A DNA stretch of 8,418 nt from JBBSHS01 sp038232515 (GTDB lineage Bacteria > Actinomycetota > Acidimicrobiia > Acidimicrobiales > JAUJNH01): NCBI GenBank assembly GCA_038232515.1, contig JBBSHS010000100.1:1-8418 (forward strand), read 5' to 3'. Of the stretch, positions 1-5,340 are shown piece after piece. Every line of letters starts with the position of its first letter. Position 1 is the stretch's first letter. The notes under the pieces are model-generated. The model was given only the letters and a program-made list of their open reading frames with translations, did not search any database and was not told the DNA's origin. Position numbers and translations under genes: made by a program.

Positions 1-70
1 CCGGCTGGGCCGTCGCGCTGTACGCCGCCCCGACGGCTCGGAGGATGGCGGCCTTGCGTTGGGCCACCAC
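1..70 (-). CDS. hrcA: Heat-inducible transcription repressor HrcA, N-terminal fragment (runs off the left edge)
   Basis: HrcA is the dimeric winged-helix repressor of class I heat-shock genes (groES/groEL, dnaK/dnaJ). It binds the CIRCE operator and is kept active by GroEL. Only 23 codons are present, reading MVAQRKAAILRAV then GAAYSATAQP; the next codon begins with G, as expected for the family's ...TAQPVGS. This matches the HrcA N-terminus, where a short M-L-x-E-R-K-like start is followed by an I-L-R-A helix and then T-A-Q-P. G/C at third positions is about 90% in this frame. The start is taken as the GTG at 70-68, giving six residues up to R-K as in homologues; the adjacent GTG at 67-65 is the alternative. 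A CIRCE element ends at the base before the start, which strongly supports the identification and implies autoregulation. No separate Shine-Dalgarno sequence is visible. dnaJ would be expected beyond the window, but this is inference. Confidence 0.85.
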   Translation of the reverse strand, partial: MVAQRKAAILRAVGAAYSATAQP

Positions 71-97
71 CTGGCACTCACGACGACTGAGTGCTAC
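71..97 (-). promoter_or_regulatory. CIRCE element, HrcA operator
   Basis: Read on the minus strand the site is GTAGCACTC, nine bases (AGTCGTCGT), then GAGTGCCAG. The family consensus is TTAGCACTC-N9-GAGTGCTAA. The left arm matches 8 of 9 bases and the right arm 7 of 9, and the spacer is exactly nine. The right arm ends immediately before the hrcA GTG start, so HrcA bound here would cover the start of its own gene. Spacing, arm sequence and the adjacent gene all agree. No clear -10 box for hrcA could be seen around it. Confidence 0.93.
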
Positions 98-99
98 GC

Positions 100-123
100 G
101 GGAGGGGGGCGGGCCCCCCTCCC
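100..123. terminator. Perfect 10-bp GC hairpin between lepA and hrcA, possible terminator
   Basis: GGGAGGGGGG (100-109) pairs fully with CCCCCCTCCC (114-123) around the loop CGGG. It lies about 180 bases beyond the lepA stop and just upstream of the CIRCE operator. There is no T-tract on either side, so it is not a textbook intrinsic terminator, although GC-rich actinobacteria often use hairpins without a U-tail. It may insulate hrcA from lepA read-through, or form part of the hrcA leader if the hrcA transcript starts upstream of it. The G-runs could also form other structures. Confidence 0.5.
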
Positions 124-140
124 GGCCTCCCCCCTTTGGA

Positions 141-223
141 GCTCGCTGCGCTCGCCATCTTCCCAGCAAGGACCGGCAAGCCGGATCCTCGCTCGTCTGT
201 GGGGGCAAGGCCCCCACACCCCC
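141..223 (+). repeat. Composite intergenic repeat, copy A
   Basis: Three parts occur in order. GCTCGCTGCGCTCG is at 141-154. A small hairpin CCGGC-AA-GCCGG is at 173-184. A strong hairpin TGTGGGGGC-AAG-GCCCCCACA with a 9-bp perfect stem is at 198-218, followed by CCCCC. The same three parts recur in the same order and orientation at 5193-5273 with similar spacing. This suggests a dispersed intergenic repeat of this genome. Frames across it look non-coding. The rest of the gap, 224-304, holds only GC-rich sequence and a weak 5-bp inverted repeat (287-298) just past the lepA stop. Confidence 0.65.
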
Positions 224-304
224 GGCCGGCGCCGCCGGCGGTCCGGGTGCCCGATCAATGTCGCGGCTTGACGGCTGCCGGACGCGGGCGGTGCCGCCGT
301 GGGT

Positions 305-2095
305 CTAGTCCTCGAGGCGGAGGGCGGCTATGAAGGCCTCCTGGGGGACCTCGATACGGCCGATGGCCTTCATCCGCTTCTTGCCCTGCTTCTGTTTGTC
401 GAGCAGCTTGTGCTTGCGGCTGATGTCACCGCCGTAGCACTTGGCCAGCACGTCCTTGCGCTTGGCCCTGACCGTCTGGCGGGCCACGATCCGCCCCCCG
501 ACGGCGGCCTGGATGGGCACGTCGAACATCTGGCGTGGGATCAGCTCGCGCAGCTTGTCGACCATGGCCCGCCCGTAGGCCTCGGCCCGGGACTTGTGGA
601 TGAGGCAGGAAAAGGCGTCGACCGGCGCGTTGTTCAAGAGGATGTCGAGCTTGGCCAGGGCGGCATCGGCGTAGCCGTCCGGCTCGTAGTCGAGGCTGGC
701 GTAGCCCTTGGTCCGGCTCTTGAGCGCGTCGAAGAAATCGAGCACCACCTCGGCCAGCGGCACCCGGTAGACCAGCTCCAGGCGCTCCGGCGACAGGTAC
801 TCCATCTTCAGCATCTCGCCCCGCCGGGTCTGGCACAGGTCCATGACGGTGCCGGTGTGCTCGGCCGGCAGCAGGACCGACACCCGCAGCATGGGCTCGG
901 CGATCCGGTCGACCTTGGCTGGCTCGGGCATCTCCGAGGGGTTGTGGAACTCGATGGTGGTGCCGTCGGCGAGGTGGCAGATATAGGCGACGGACGGGGC
1001 CGTGGCGATGAGCGACAGGTTGAACTCGCGCTCCAGCCGTTCCTTGACGATCTCCATGTGAAGCAGTCCGAGGAAGCCGCAGCGAAAGCCGAAGCCCAGG
1101 GCGCCGGATGTCTCGGGCTCGTAGGTGATGCTGGCGTCGCTCAGGCGTAGTTTCTCGAGCGACTCGCGCAGCTCGGTGAACTCGTCGCCGTCAATTGGGT
1201 ACAGACCGCAGAACACCATGGGTTTGGGGTCGCGGTAGCCGGCCAAGGCGGTCGTGGCGCCGTGGCGGCCAGCCACCGTGATCGTCTCGCCGGAACGGGC
1301 CTCGGCCAGGTCTTTGATACCGGCGATGACGTAGCCGACCTCGCCCGGGCCGAGGGCGTCGACCGGGGTGGGCACCGGGCGGCGGACGCCCAGCTCCTCG
1401 ATGTCGCGCACGACGTCGGCCTGCATGAAGCGGATGCGGTCGCCGGCCGACAAGTTGCCGTCCACGATGCGGATGGCGCTGACCACACCGCGGTACTGGT
1501 CGTAATAGGAGTCGAAGACGAGCGCCCGCAGGGGTGCGCCGGCGTCACCGGCGGGCGCGGGGATGCGCGCGAGAACGGTGTCGAGCAGGGCGGCCACGCC
1601 TTCGCCGGTCTTGGCGCTCAGGCGCAGGATCTGGCCGGCGGGGATGCCCAGCACCGCCTCGATCTCGGCCGCGTAACGGTCGGGGTCGGCGGCCGGCAGG
1701 TCGATCTTGTTGAGGGCGGCCACGATCTCGAGGTCCGACTCGATGGCCAGGAAGCAGTTGGCGAGGGTCTGCGCCTCGATCCCCTGGGCGGCGTCGACCA
1801 CGAGGACCACGCCTTCGCAGGCGGCCAGGCTGCGGCTCACCTCGTAGCCGAAGTCGACGTGGCCGGGGGTGTCGATGAACTGGATCTCGTGACCCTTCCA
1901 CGGCACCCGGACGTTCTGGGCCTTGATGGTGATGCCCCGCTCCCGTTCGATGTCCATGGAATCCAGGAACTGCTCGCGCATGTCCCGGGCGTCGACCGCC
2001 CCCGTCAACTGCAGGATGCGGTCGCTCAGCGTGCTCTTGCCATGATCGACGTGGGCCACGATGGCCAGATTGCGGAAGGACGAGATCTCGGCCAC
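305..2095 (-). CDS. lepA: Elongation factor 4 (LepA), ribosome-associated translational GTPase
   Basis: LepA/EF4 is a cytoplasmic, ribosome-dependent GTPase related to EF-G, implicated in back-translocation or ribosome biogenesis. From the chosen start the protein has 596 residues, the usual length. GTPase motifs are clear: G1 AHVDHGKST (14-22), G2 RGITI (53-57), G3 DTPGH (75-79, with the catalytic His), G4 NKID (129-132) and G5 SAK. The EF-G-like domains II, III and V follow, and the LepA-specific C-terminal domain includes CYGGDISRKHKLLDKQKQGK and ends VPQEAFIAALRLED. The start is the GTG at 2095-2093, seven residues before the conserved R-N-L-A-I-V-A-H stretch. A GGAG lies 14 bases upstream, a little far. 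The frame stays open upstream as far as 3136, but that part is the antisense of the divergent ABC ATPase gene and is not LepA. A weak -10-like GACAAT lies at 2146-2141. The usual downstream partner hemW is absent. Confidence 0.97.
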   Translation of the reverse strand: MAEISSFRNLAIVAHVDHGKSTLSDRILQLTGAVDARDMREQFLDSMDIERERGITIKAQNVRVPWKGHEIQFIDTPGHVDFGYEVSRSLAACEGVVLVVDAAQGIEAQTLANCFLAIESDLEIVAALNKIDLPAADPDRYAAEIEAVLGIPAGQILRLSAKTGEGVAALLDTVLARIPAPAGDAGAPLRALVFDSYYDQYRGVVSAIRIVDGNLSAGDRIRFMQADVVRDIEELGVRRPVPTPVDALGPGEVGYVIAGIKDLAEARSGETITVAGRHGATTALAGYRDPKPMVFCGLYPIDGDEFTELRESLEKLRLSDASITYEPETSGALGFGFRCGFLGLLHMEIVKERLEREFNLSLIATAPSVAYICHLADGTTIEFHNPSEMPEPAKVDRIAEPMLRVSVLLPAEHTGTVMDLCQTRRGEMLKMEYLSPERLELVYRVPLAEVVLDFFDALKSRTKGYASLDYEPDGYADAALAKLDILLNNAPVDAFSCLIHKSRAEAYGRAMVDKLRELIPRQMFDVPIQAAVGGRIVARQTVRAKRKDVLAKCYGGDISRKHKLLDKQKQGKKRMKAIGRIEVPQEAFIAALRLED

Positions 2096-2214
2096 GAGCG
2101 GGGCTGGTTCTCCAGAACTGAGGGGACGGGTCGGTCGACCATTGTCGCAGGCGCCGCCTCCTGGCGGGGTAGCGGCGCCGGGGAAACCCCGTTCCCCCCG
2201 TTGCCGGTCGTCGG

Positions 2215-2220
2215 TACGCT
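2215..2220 (+). promoter_or_regulatory. Probable -10 box (TACGCT) for a leaderless ABC operon transcript
   Basis: TACGCT fits the actinobacterial TAnnnT -10 pattern and ends seven bases before the GTG of the ATPase gene, so transcription would start at the start codon itself. No Shine-Dalgarno sequence precedes that GTG, in keeping with a leaderless mRNA. The -35 region (around TTCCCC at 2192-2197) is a poor match. The 132-base gap between the divergent lepA and ABC starts must hold both promoters. Confidence 0.55.
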
Positions 2221-2227
2221 CGGCCGG

Positions 2228-3163
2228 GTGACTCCCACCGAACCGCTGATCGTGGCCCGCGCCCTCACCAAGCGCTTCGGCACGTTCACGGCCGTCGACG
2301 GCGTCGATTTCGAGGTGGCGAGGGGTGAGGCCTTCGGCTTCCTCGGGCCCAACGGCGCCGGGAAGAGCTCGACCATGCGCATGATCGGATGCGTGTCCCC
2401 GGTGAGCGGCGGGGCGCTGCGCATCTTCGGGCTGGACCCCCATTCCGATGGTCCCCGGATCCGGGCCCGACTGGGCGTGGTGCCCCAGGAGGACACCCTC
2501 GACACCGAGCTGTCGGTGGCGGAGAACCTGTTGATCTACGGGCGCTACTTCGACATGCGCCGGGCTCTCATCAGGGAGCGCACGGCCGAGCTGCTCGACT
2601 TCTTCCAGCTGGCGGAGCGGGCCGGCGACCAGGTGGAGAAGCTGTCGGGGGGGATGAAGCGCCGCCTCACCATCGCCCGGGCCCTCGTCAACCAGCCCGA
2701 GCTGGTGCTGATGGACGAGCCCACCACCGGCCTGGACCCCCAGGCCCGTCACGCCGTGTGGGACCGCCTCTACCGGCTCAAGCAGCAGGGGGTCACGCTG
2801 GTGCTCACCACCCACTACATGGACGAGGCCGAGCAGCTGTGCGACCGGCTGGTGGTGATGGACGGCGGCCGCATCGCTGCCACAGGCTCGCCGGCCGAGC
2901 TCATCCGCCGCTACTCGACCCGCGAAGTGCTGGAGCTGCGCTTCGGTGTGGGCGTGCAGGAGACGCTCGACCTGGCCGTCATCGACGACGTGGCCGACCG
3001 GATCGAAATGCTGCCCGACCGCCTGTTGCTCTACACCGACGACGGGGACAAGGCGGCGGCGGTGGTGAGCCAGCGGGGGTACAGGCCGGTCAGCGTCCTG
3101 GCCCGCCGCAGCACGCTCGAGGACGTGTTCCTCCACCTCACCGGGCGCACGCTGGTCGACTGA
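2228..3163 (+). CDS. ABC-2 exporter ATP-binding protein, NodI/DrrA-like
   Basis: This is the cytoplasmic ATPase of an ABC-2 type exporter, 311 residues, powering the two permeases encoded next to it. All nucleotide-binding motifs are intact: Walker A GPNGAGKSS (40-48), Q-loop Gln87 in VVPQED, signature LSGGMKRR (139-146), Walker B LVLMDEPTTGLD (159-170) and H-loop His196 in TTHYMDEAE. The stretch MIGCVSPVSGG after Walker A and the C-terminal extension of about 90 residues resemble the NodI (lipooligosaccharide) and DrrA (drug) subgroup. The chosen start is the GTG at 2228, supported by the -10 box seven bases upstream; a GTG at 2252 is the alternative. The stop overlaps the permease start by one base (TGATG), indicating translational coupling. 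The substrate cannot be read from the sequence: nodulation factor is very unlikely here, and a lipid, glycan or drug-like molecule is possible. Confidence 0.93.
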   Translation: MTPTEPLIVARALTKRFGTFTAVDGVDFEVARGEAFGFLGPNGAGKSSTMRMIGCVSPVSGGALRIFGLDPHSDGPRIRARLGVVPQEDTLDTELSVAENLLIYGRYFDMRRALIRERTAELLDFFQLAERAGDQVEKLSGGMKRRLTIARALVNQPELVLMDEPTTGLDPQARHAVWDRLYRLKQQGVTLVLTTHYMDEAEQLCDRLVVMDGGRIAATGSPAELIRRYSTREVLELRFGVGVQETLDLAVIDDVADRIEMLPDRLLLYTDDGDKAAAVVSQRGYRPVSVLARRSTLEDVFLHLTGRTLVD

Positions 3164-3951
3164 TGGCCACTCCGCCGGCCGTGCGCGTCCTGGAGCACCA
3201 GCTCGTCGCCTATCGGCGGGCGTGGCGGGGCTCGGTGGTCTCCTCCTTCTGTACGCCTGTGCTGTTCCTCGCGGCCATGGGCCTGGGCCTGGGGTCCTAC
3301 GTCGACAAGGGCCACGGTGGCACCGGTGCTGCGTCGCTCGGCGGTGCCTCGTACCTCGTGTTCCTGGCTCCCGGGCTGCTGGCTGCCACCGCCGCCCAGG
3401 TGGCGACGGCCGAGTCGACCTATCCGGTGATGGGCGGGTTCCGGTGGCAGCGGTACTTCCACGCCGCCGTGGCCACGCCCATCCGGTCAGGGGACATCGT
3501 GGTGGGCTGGTTGACGTGGGAGGCGTTCCGCCTGTTCCTCACCGTCACCGTCTTCTTGGGCGTCAGTGCCCTGTTCGGGGCCGTGCGCACGCCGTCGGCC
3601 GTGCTGGCCATACCCGCTGCCGTCCTGACCGGGCTGGCCTTCGGCGCCCCGATCACGGCCTACGCCGCCACCCGTGACAGCGACGCCTCGTTCGCCGCCC
3701 TCCTGCGCTTCGGCGTCCTGCCCCTGTTCCTGTTCTCGGGCACGTTCTTCCCGATCGCCCAGCTCCCCGCCGCCGTGCGTCCCCTCGCTTACGTCACGCC
3801 CCTGTGGCACGGCGTCGACCTGTGCCGGCGCCTGGCCATGGGTGACATCAGCCCGGCCCGGGCGCTCGTCCACCTCGCCTTCCTGTCCGCCTTCGTGGTG
3901 GCCGGTGGGCTGGCCGCCACCCGGACCTTCGCCCGGCGGTTGGAGCTGTGA
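3163..3951 (+). CDS. ABC-2 type exporter permease, NodJ/DrrB-like (first of two)
   Basis: This is an integral membrane protein of 262 residues. About six hydrophobic segments are visible, roughly at 24-45, 59-80, 110-137, 145-168, 178-200 and 233-255, the normal ABC-2 permease topology. Family-like features are YLVFLAPGLLAAT at the second segment, ATPIRSGDI in the middle, and LPLFLFSGTFFP at the fifth. Its ATG overlaps the ATPase stop by one base and its stop overlaps the next gene's GTG by four (GTGA), so the three genes form one coupled operon. It probably pairs with the following paralogue to form a heterodimeric channel energised by the ATPase; this is inference from gene order. Substrate unknown. 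Confidence 0.9.
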   Translation: MATPPAVRVLEHQLVAYRRAWRGSVVSSFCTPVLFLAAMGLGLGSYVDKGHGGTGAASLGGASYLVFLAPGLLAATAAQVATAESTYPVMGGFRWQRYFHAAVATPIRSGDIVVGWLTWEAFRLFLTVTVFLGVSALFGAVRTPSAVLAIPAAVLTGLAFGAPITAYAATRDSDASFAALLRFGVLPLFLFSGTFFPIAQLPAAVRPLAYVTPLWHGVDLCRRLAMGDISPARALVHLAFLSAFVVAGGLAATRTFARRLEL

Positions 3952-4757
3952 GCTCGGCCGCTCTGGTGGCCCGAGTGGTGCCACCCGGGGCTCTCGGCAC
4001 CCGCCGGGCGCGCCACCTCGTCGAACGCAACATGCTCGTCTACCGGCGGGGTTGGTTGATCATCCTCTCCGGGTTCTTCGAGCCCGTCTTCTACCTGCTG
4101 TCGATCGGGGTCGGCATCGGCAAGCTGGTCGGACCGGTGTCGGTGGCCGGCCACACCATCGGCTACACGGCCTTCGTGGCTCCGGCCCTGCTGGCCTCGT
4201 CGGCCATGAACGGCGCCATCTACGACAGCACGTTCAACATCTTCTTCAAGCTCAAGTACCAGAAGACCTACGACGCCGTGCTGGCCACACCCATGGCCGT
4301 GGGAGACATCGCCGTCGGAGAGATCGGCTGGGCGCTGGCCCGGGGCACGTTGTACGCCTGCGCCTTCATCGTCGTCATGGTGGTGATGGGGCTGGTGACG
4401 TCACCGTGGACGGTGCTCGCCGTACCCGTCGCCCTGTTGATCGGCTTCGCCTTCGGCGCCGCCGGCATGGCCTTCACGTCGTTCATGCGCACCTGGCAGG
4501 ACTTCGACCTGGTGCAGCTGTTCATCCTTCCCCTGTTCCTGTTCTCGGCCACCTTCTACCCCCTTGCCACGTACCCCGTCGGTCTGCGTTGGGTGGTCCA
4601 GTGCTCGCCCCTGTACCAGGGTGTGGCCATCCTACGGGCTCTGGTCACCGGAGCCGTAGGGCCGGTCTTGTTGGTCCACGTCGCCTACCTGCTGGCCATG
4701 GGCATCGGAGGCCTGATCGTCTCGTCCCGCCGTCTGGCCCGCCTGCTCCTGAACTGA
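3948..4757 (+). CDS. ABC-2 type exporter permease, NodJ/DrrB-like (second of two)
   Basis: This is an integral membrane protein of 269 residues with about six hydrophobic segments (roughly 36-60, 71-92, 118-150, 154-177, 188-205, 235-258). It is a paralogue of the preceding permease, sharing Y-x-x-F-x-A-P-x-L-L-A, A-T-P-x-x-x-G-D-I and L-P-L-F-L-F-S-x-T-F-x-P at equivalent places. It has a longer hydrophilic N-terminus with the basic stretch TRRARHLVERN before the first segment. The stretch AIYDSTFNIFFKLKYQKTYD before the ATP-MAVGDI motif is typical of NodJ-type permeases. Its GTG start overlaps the upstream stop by four bases, and a GGAG sits two bases before it, too close for ideal initiation, so translation probably depends on coupling. 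It is the last gene of the exporter operon. Confidence 0.9.
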   Translation: MSSAALVARVVPPGALGTRRARHLVERNMLVYRRGWLIILSGFFEPVFYLLSIGVGIGKLVGPVSVAGHTIGYTAFVAPALLASSAMNGAIYDSTFNIFFKLKYQKTYDAVLATPMAVGDIAVGEIGWALARGTLYACAFIVVMVVMGLVTSPWTVLAVPVALLIGFAFGAAGMAFTSFMRTWQDFDLVQLFILPLFLFSATFYPLATYPVGLRWVVQCSPLYQGVAILRALVTGAVGPVLLVHVAYLLAMGIGGLIVSSRRLARLLLN

Positions 4758-4780
4758 CGAGCCTGGCGTCGGCTGAACCG

Positions 4781-4796
4781 GCTGGACGCGTCCAGC
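4781..4796. promoter_or_regulatory. Perfect 16-bp palindrome between the exporter operon and rpsT
   Basis: GCTGGACGCGTCCAGC is its own reverse complement. It lies 23 bases after the last exporter stop and 93 bases before the rpsT start. It could be a dimer-protein operator overlapping the -35 region of the rpsT promoter (TGGACG at 4783-4788), or a 6-bp hairpin with loop CGCG ending the exporter transcript. No T-tract follows, so the terminator reading is weak. Confidence 0.4.
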
Positions 4797-4807
4797 GGAG
4801 AATCCTG

Positions 4808-4813
4808 TAGCCT
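4808..4813 (+). promoter_or_regulatory. Possible -10 box (TAGCCT) for rpsT
   Basis: TAGCCT fits TAnnnT and is directly preceded by TG. A -35-like TGGACG at 4783-4788 is 19 bases upstream, slightly long. Transcription would begin near 4820, giving a leader of about 54 bases. Ribosomal protein S20 needs its own promoter here unless it is read through from the exporter operon. The call rests on pattern and position only. Confidence 0.35.
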
Positions 4814-4830
4814 CTCCCGGTCCCCGGGAG
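4814..4830 (+). other. 7-bp hairpin upstream of rpsT
   Basis: CTCCCGG (4814-4820) pairs perfectly with CCGGGAG (4824-4830) around TCC. It sits directly after the proposed -10 box, so it may lie at the extreme 5' end of the rpsT leader, or be a terminator of the exporter operon. Its 3' arm contains GGGAGG next to an ATG at 4832 that is probably not the rpsT start. Confidence 0.35.
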
Positions 4831-4857
4831 GATGCCCGAGCTCCCCCCCCAGCACCG

Positions 4858-4862
4858 AAGGA
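4858..4862 (+). promoter_or_regulatory. Ribosome binding site of rpsT (AAGGA)
   Basis: AAGGA lies 11 bases before the TTG at 4874. This is the best Shine-Dalgarno sequence in the window and it favours TTG 4874 over the upstream in-frame ATG at 4832, whose GGGAGG lies only one base away. Confidence 0.7.
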
Positions 4863-4873
4863 CGAGCAAACCC

Positions 4874-5134
4874 TTGGCCAACATCAAGAGCCAGATAAAG
4901 CGGAACCGCACCAACGAGCGGCGGCGGCTGAAGAACAAGGCCGTACGGTCCGAGGTCAAGAGCCGGGTGAAGTCGGCCATCGCCCAGGCCGAAGCCACAC
5001 CCGCCGACTCCGCCGCGGCAGTGAGCCTGGCCATGAAGAAGCTCGACATGGCCGCAGCCAAGGGCGTCATCCACAAGAACCAGGCGTCGAACCGCAAGTC
5101 CCGCCTGCAGCGGCGCCTCAACCGGCTCGCATAG
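4874..5134 (+). CDS. rpsT: 30S ribosomal protein S20
   Basis: S20 binds 16S rRNA at the bottom of the 30S body and is an early assembly protein. The product has 86 residues, the usual length, and is strongly basic. It begins MANIKSQIKRNRTNERRRLK, the conserved S20 N-terminus (A-N-I-K-S-x-x-K-R), and ends in the typical A-A-x-x-G-V-I-H-K-N-x-A-x-R-x-K-S-R-L region. The TTG start is chosen because it gives exactly this N-terminus and has a good ribosome binding site; TTG/UUG starts are also known for rpsT in Escherichia coli, where they take part in autoregulation. Starting at ATG 4832 would add 14 residues (MPELPPQHRRTSKP) that are not S20-like. It is transcribed opposite to lepA and holA and converges on the M16 genes. 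Confidence 0.96.
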   Translation: MANIKSQIKRNRTNERRRLKNKAVRSEVKSRVKSAIAQAEATPADSAAAVSLAMKKLDMAAAKGVIHKNQASNRKSRLQRRLNRLA

Positions 5135-5146
5135 CTCCCCGGCCGT

Positions 5147-5273
5147 CGCTCGCTGCGCTCGGCTCGGCCGCCTGCGGCGGGAAGGCCGTTGGCGCTCGCT
5201 TCGCTCGCCCTTTCCTTGTTCGCCTTCGGCAGAGCCGGCGGCGAACGTGTGGGGGCCAGGCCCCCACGCCCCC
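5147..5273 (+). repeat. Composite intergenic repeat, copy B
   Basis: This has the same modular build as the copy at 141-223. CGCTCGCTGCGCTCG is at 5147-5161 and a second version, CGCTCGCTTCGCTCG, is at 5193-5207. They are followed by a hairpin centred on CGGC-AGA-GCCG (5227-5237) and by the strong hairpin TGTGGGGGCCAGGCCCCCAC (5248-5267) with CCCCC at 5269-5273. The last block matches copy A at 24 of 26 positions. Here the first element appears twice. The region lies between two convergent genes and shows no plausible coding frame. Confidence 0.65.
5218..5269. terminator. Two adjacent strong hairpins between convergent rpsT and M16 genes, probable two-way terminator
   Basis: The first hairpin pairs GTTCGCC (5218-5224) with GGCGAAC (5240-5246), and inside it CGGC (5227-5230) with GCCG (5234-5237), separated by a 2x2 internal loop. 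The second directly follows: GTGTGGGGGC (5247-5256) pairs with GCCCCCACGC (5260-5269) around CAG, with one wobble pair on the plus strand. They lie 84-135 bases beyond the rpsT stop and 72-123 bases beyond the M16 stop. No U-tract is present, so the role is inferred from position and stem strength. The remaining DNA, 5274-5340, shows nothing recognisable. Confidence 0.5.
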
Positions 5274-5340
5274 AACGAGGGCCTGCCGGCCCCCGAAACC
5301 CCACCGCGGCGCGCCCACCGGCCGGCGCAGGATCTGTCCG

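Noticed and set aside
45..333. Small plus-strand open frames at the left end
   Set aside because: They run through the CIRCE element, hairpins and repeat; only the minus frame over 1-70 has coding bias and a family match.
299..1150. A plus-strand open frame of 283 residues antisense to lepA (and a similar one from 1262 to the ABC start)
   Set aside because: It is explained by mirror codon bias of a GC-rich gene; the composition (rich in G, V, L, H, D, Q) has no recognisable domain, and the lepA frame has clear motifs.
2133..2140. 8-bp palindrome GGTCGACC in the lepA/ABC gap
   Set aside because: It is too short to distinguish from chance in GC-rich sequence and has no second copy nearby.
2179..2191. 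Small hairpin CGGGG-AAA-CCCCG upstream of the ABC operon
   Set aside because: A 5-bp stem in this composition is common by chance and lies upstream of the proposed transcription start.
2026..2505. Minus-strand open frame with an ATG at the lepA/ABC divergent region
   Set aside because: It overlaps both real genes out of frame and shows no recognisable protein features.
2096..3136. An in-frame extension of lepA to 943 residues
   Set aside because: The added part is the antisense of the ABC ATPase gene, and LepA proteins are about 600 residues and begin a few residues before the first GTPase motif.
4832..4873. ATG start for rpsT giving a 14-residue extension
   Set aside because: The extension is unlike S20, its purine run is only one base from the ATG, and TTG 4874 has a properly placed AAGGA.
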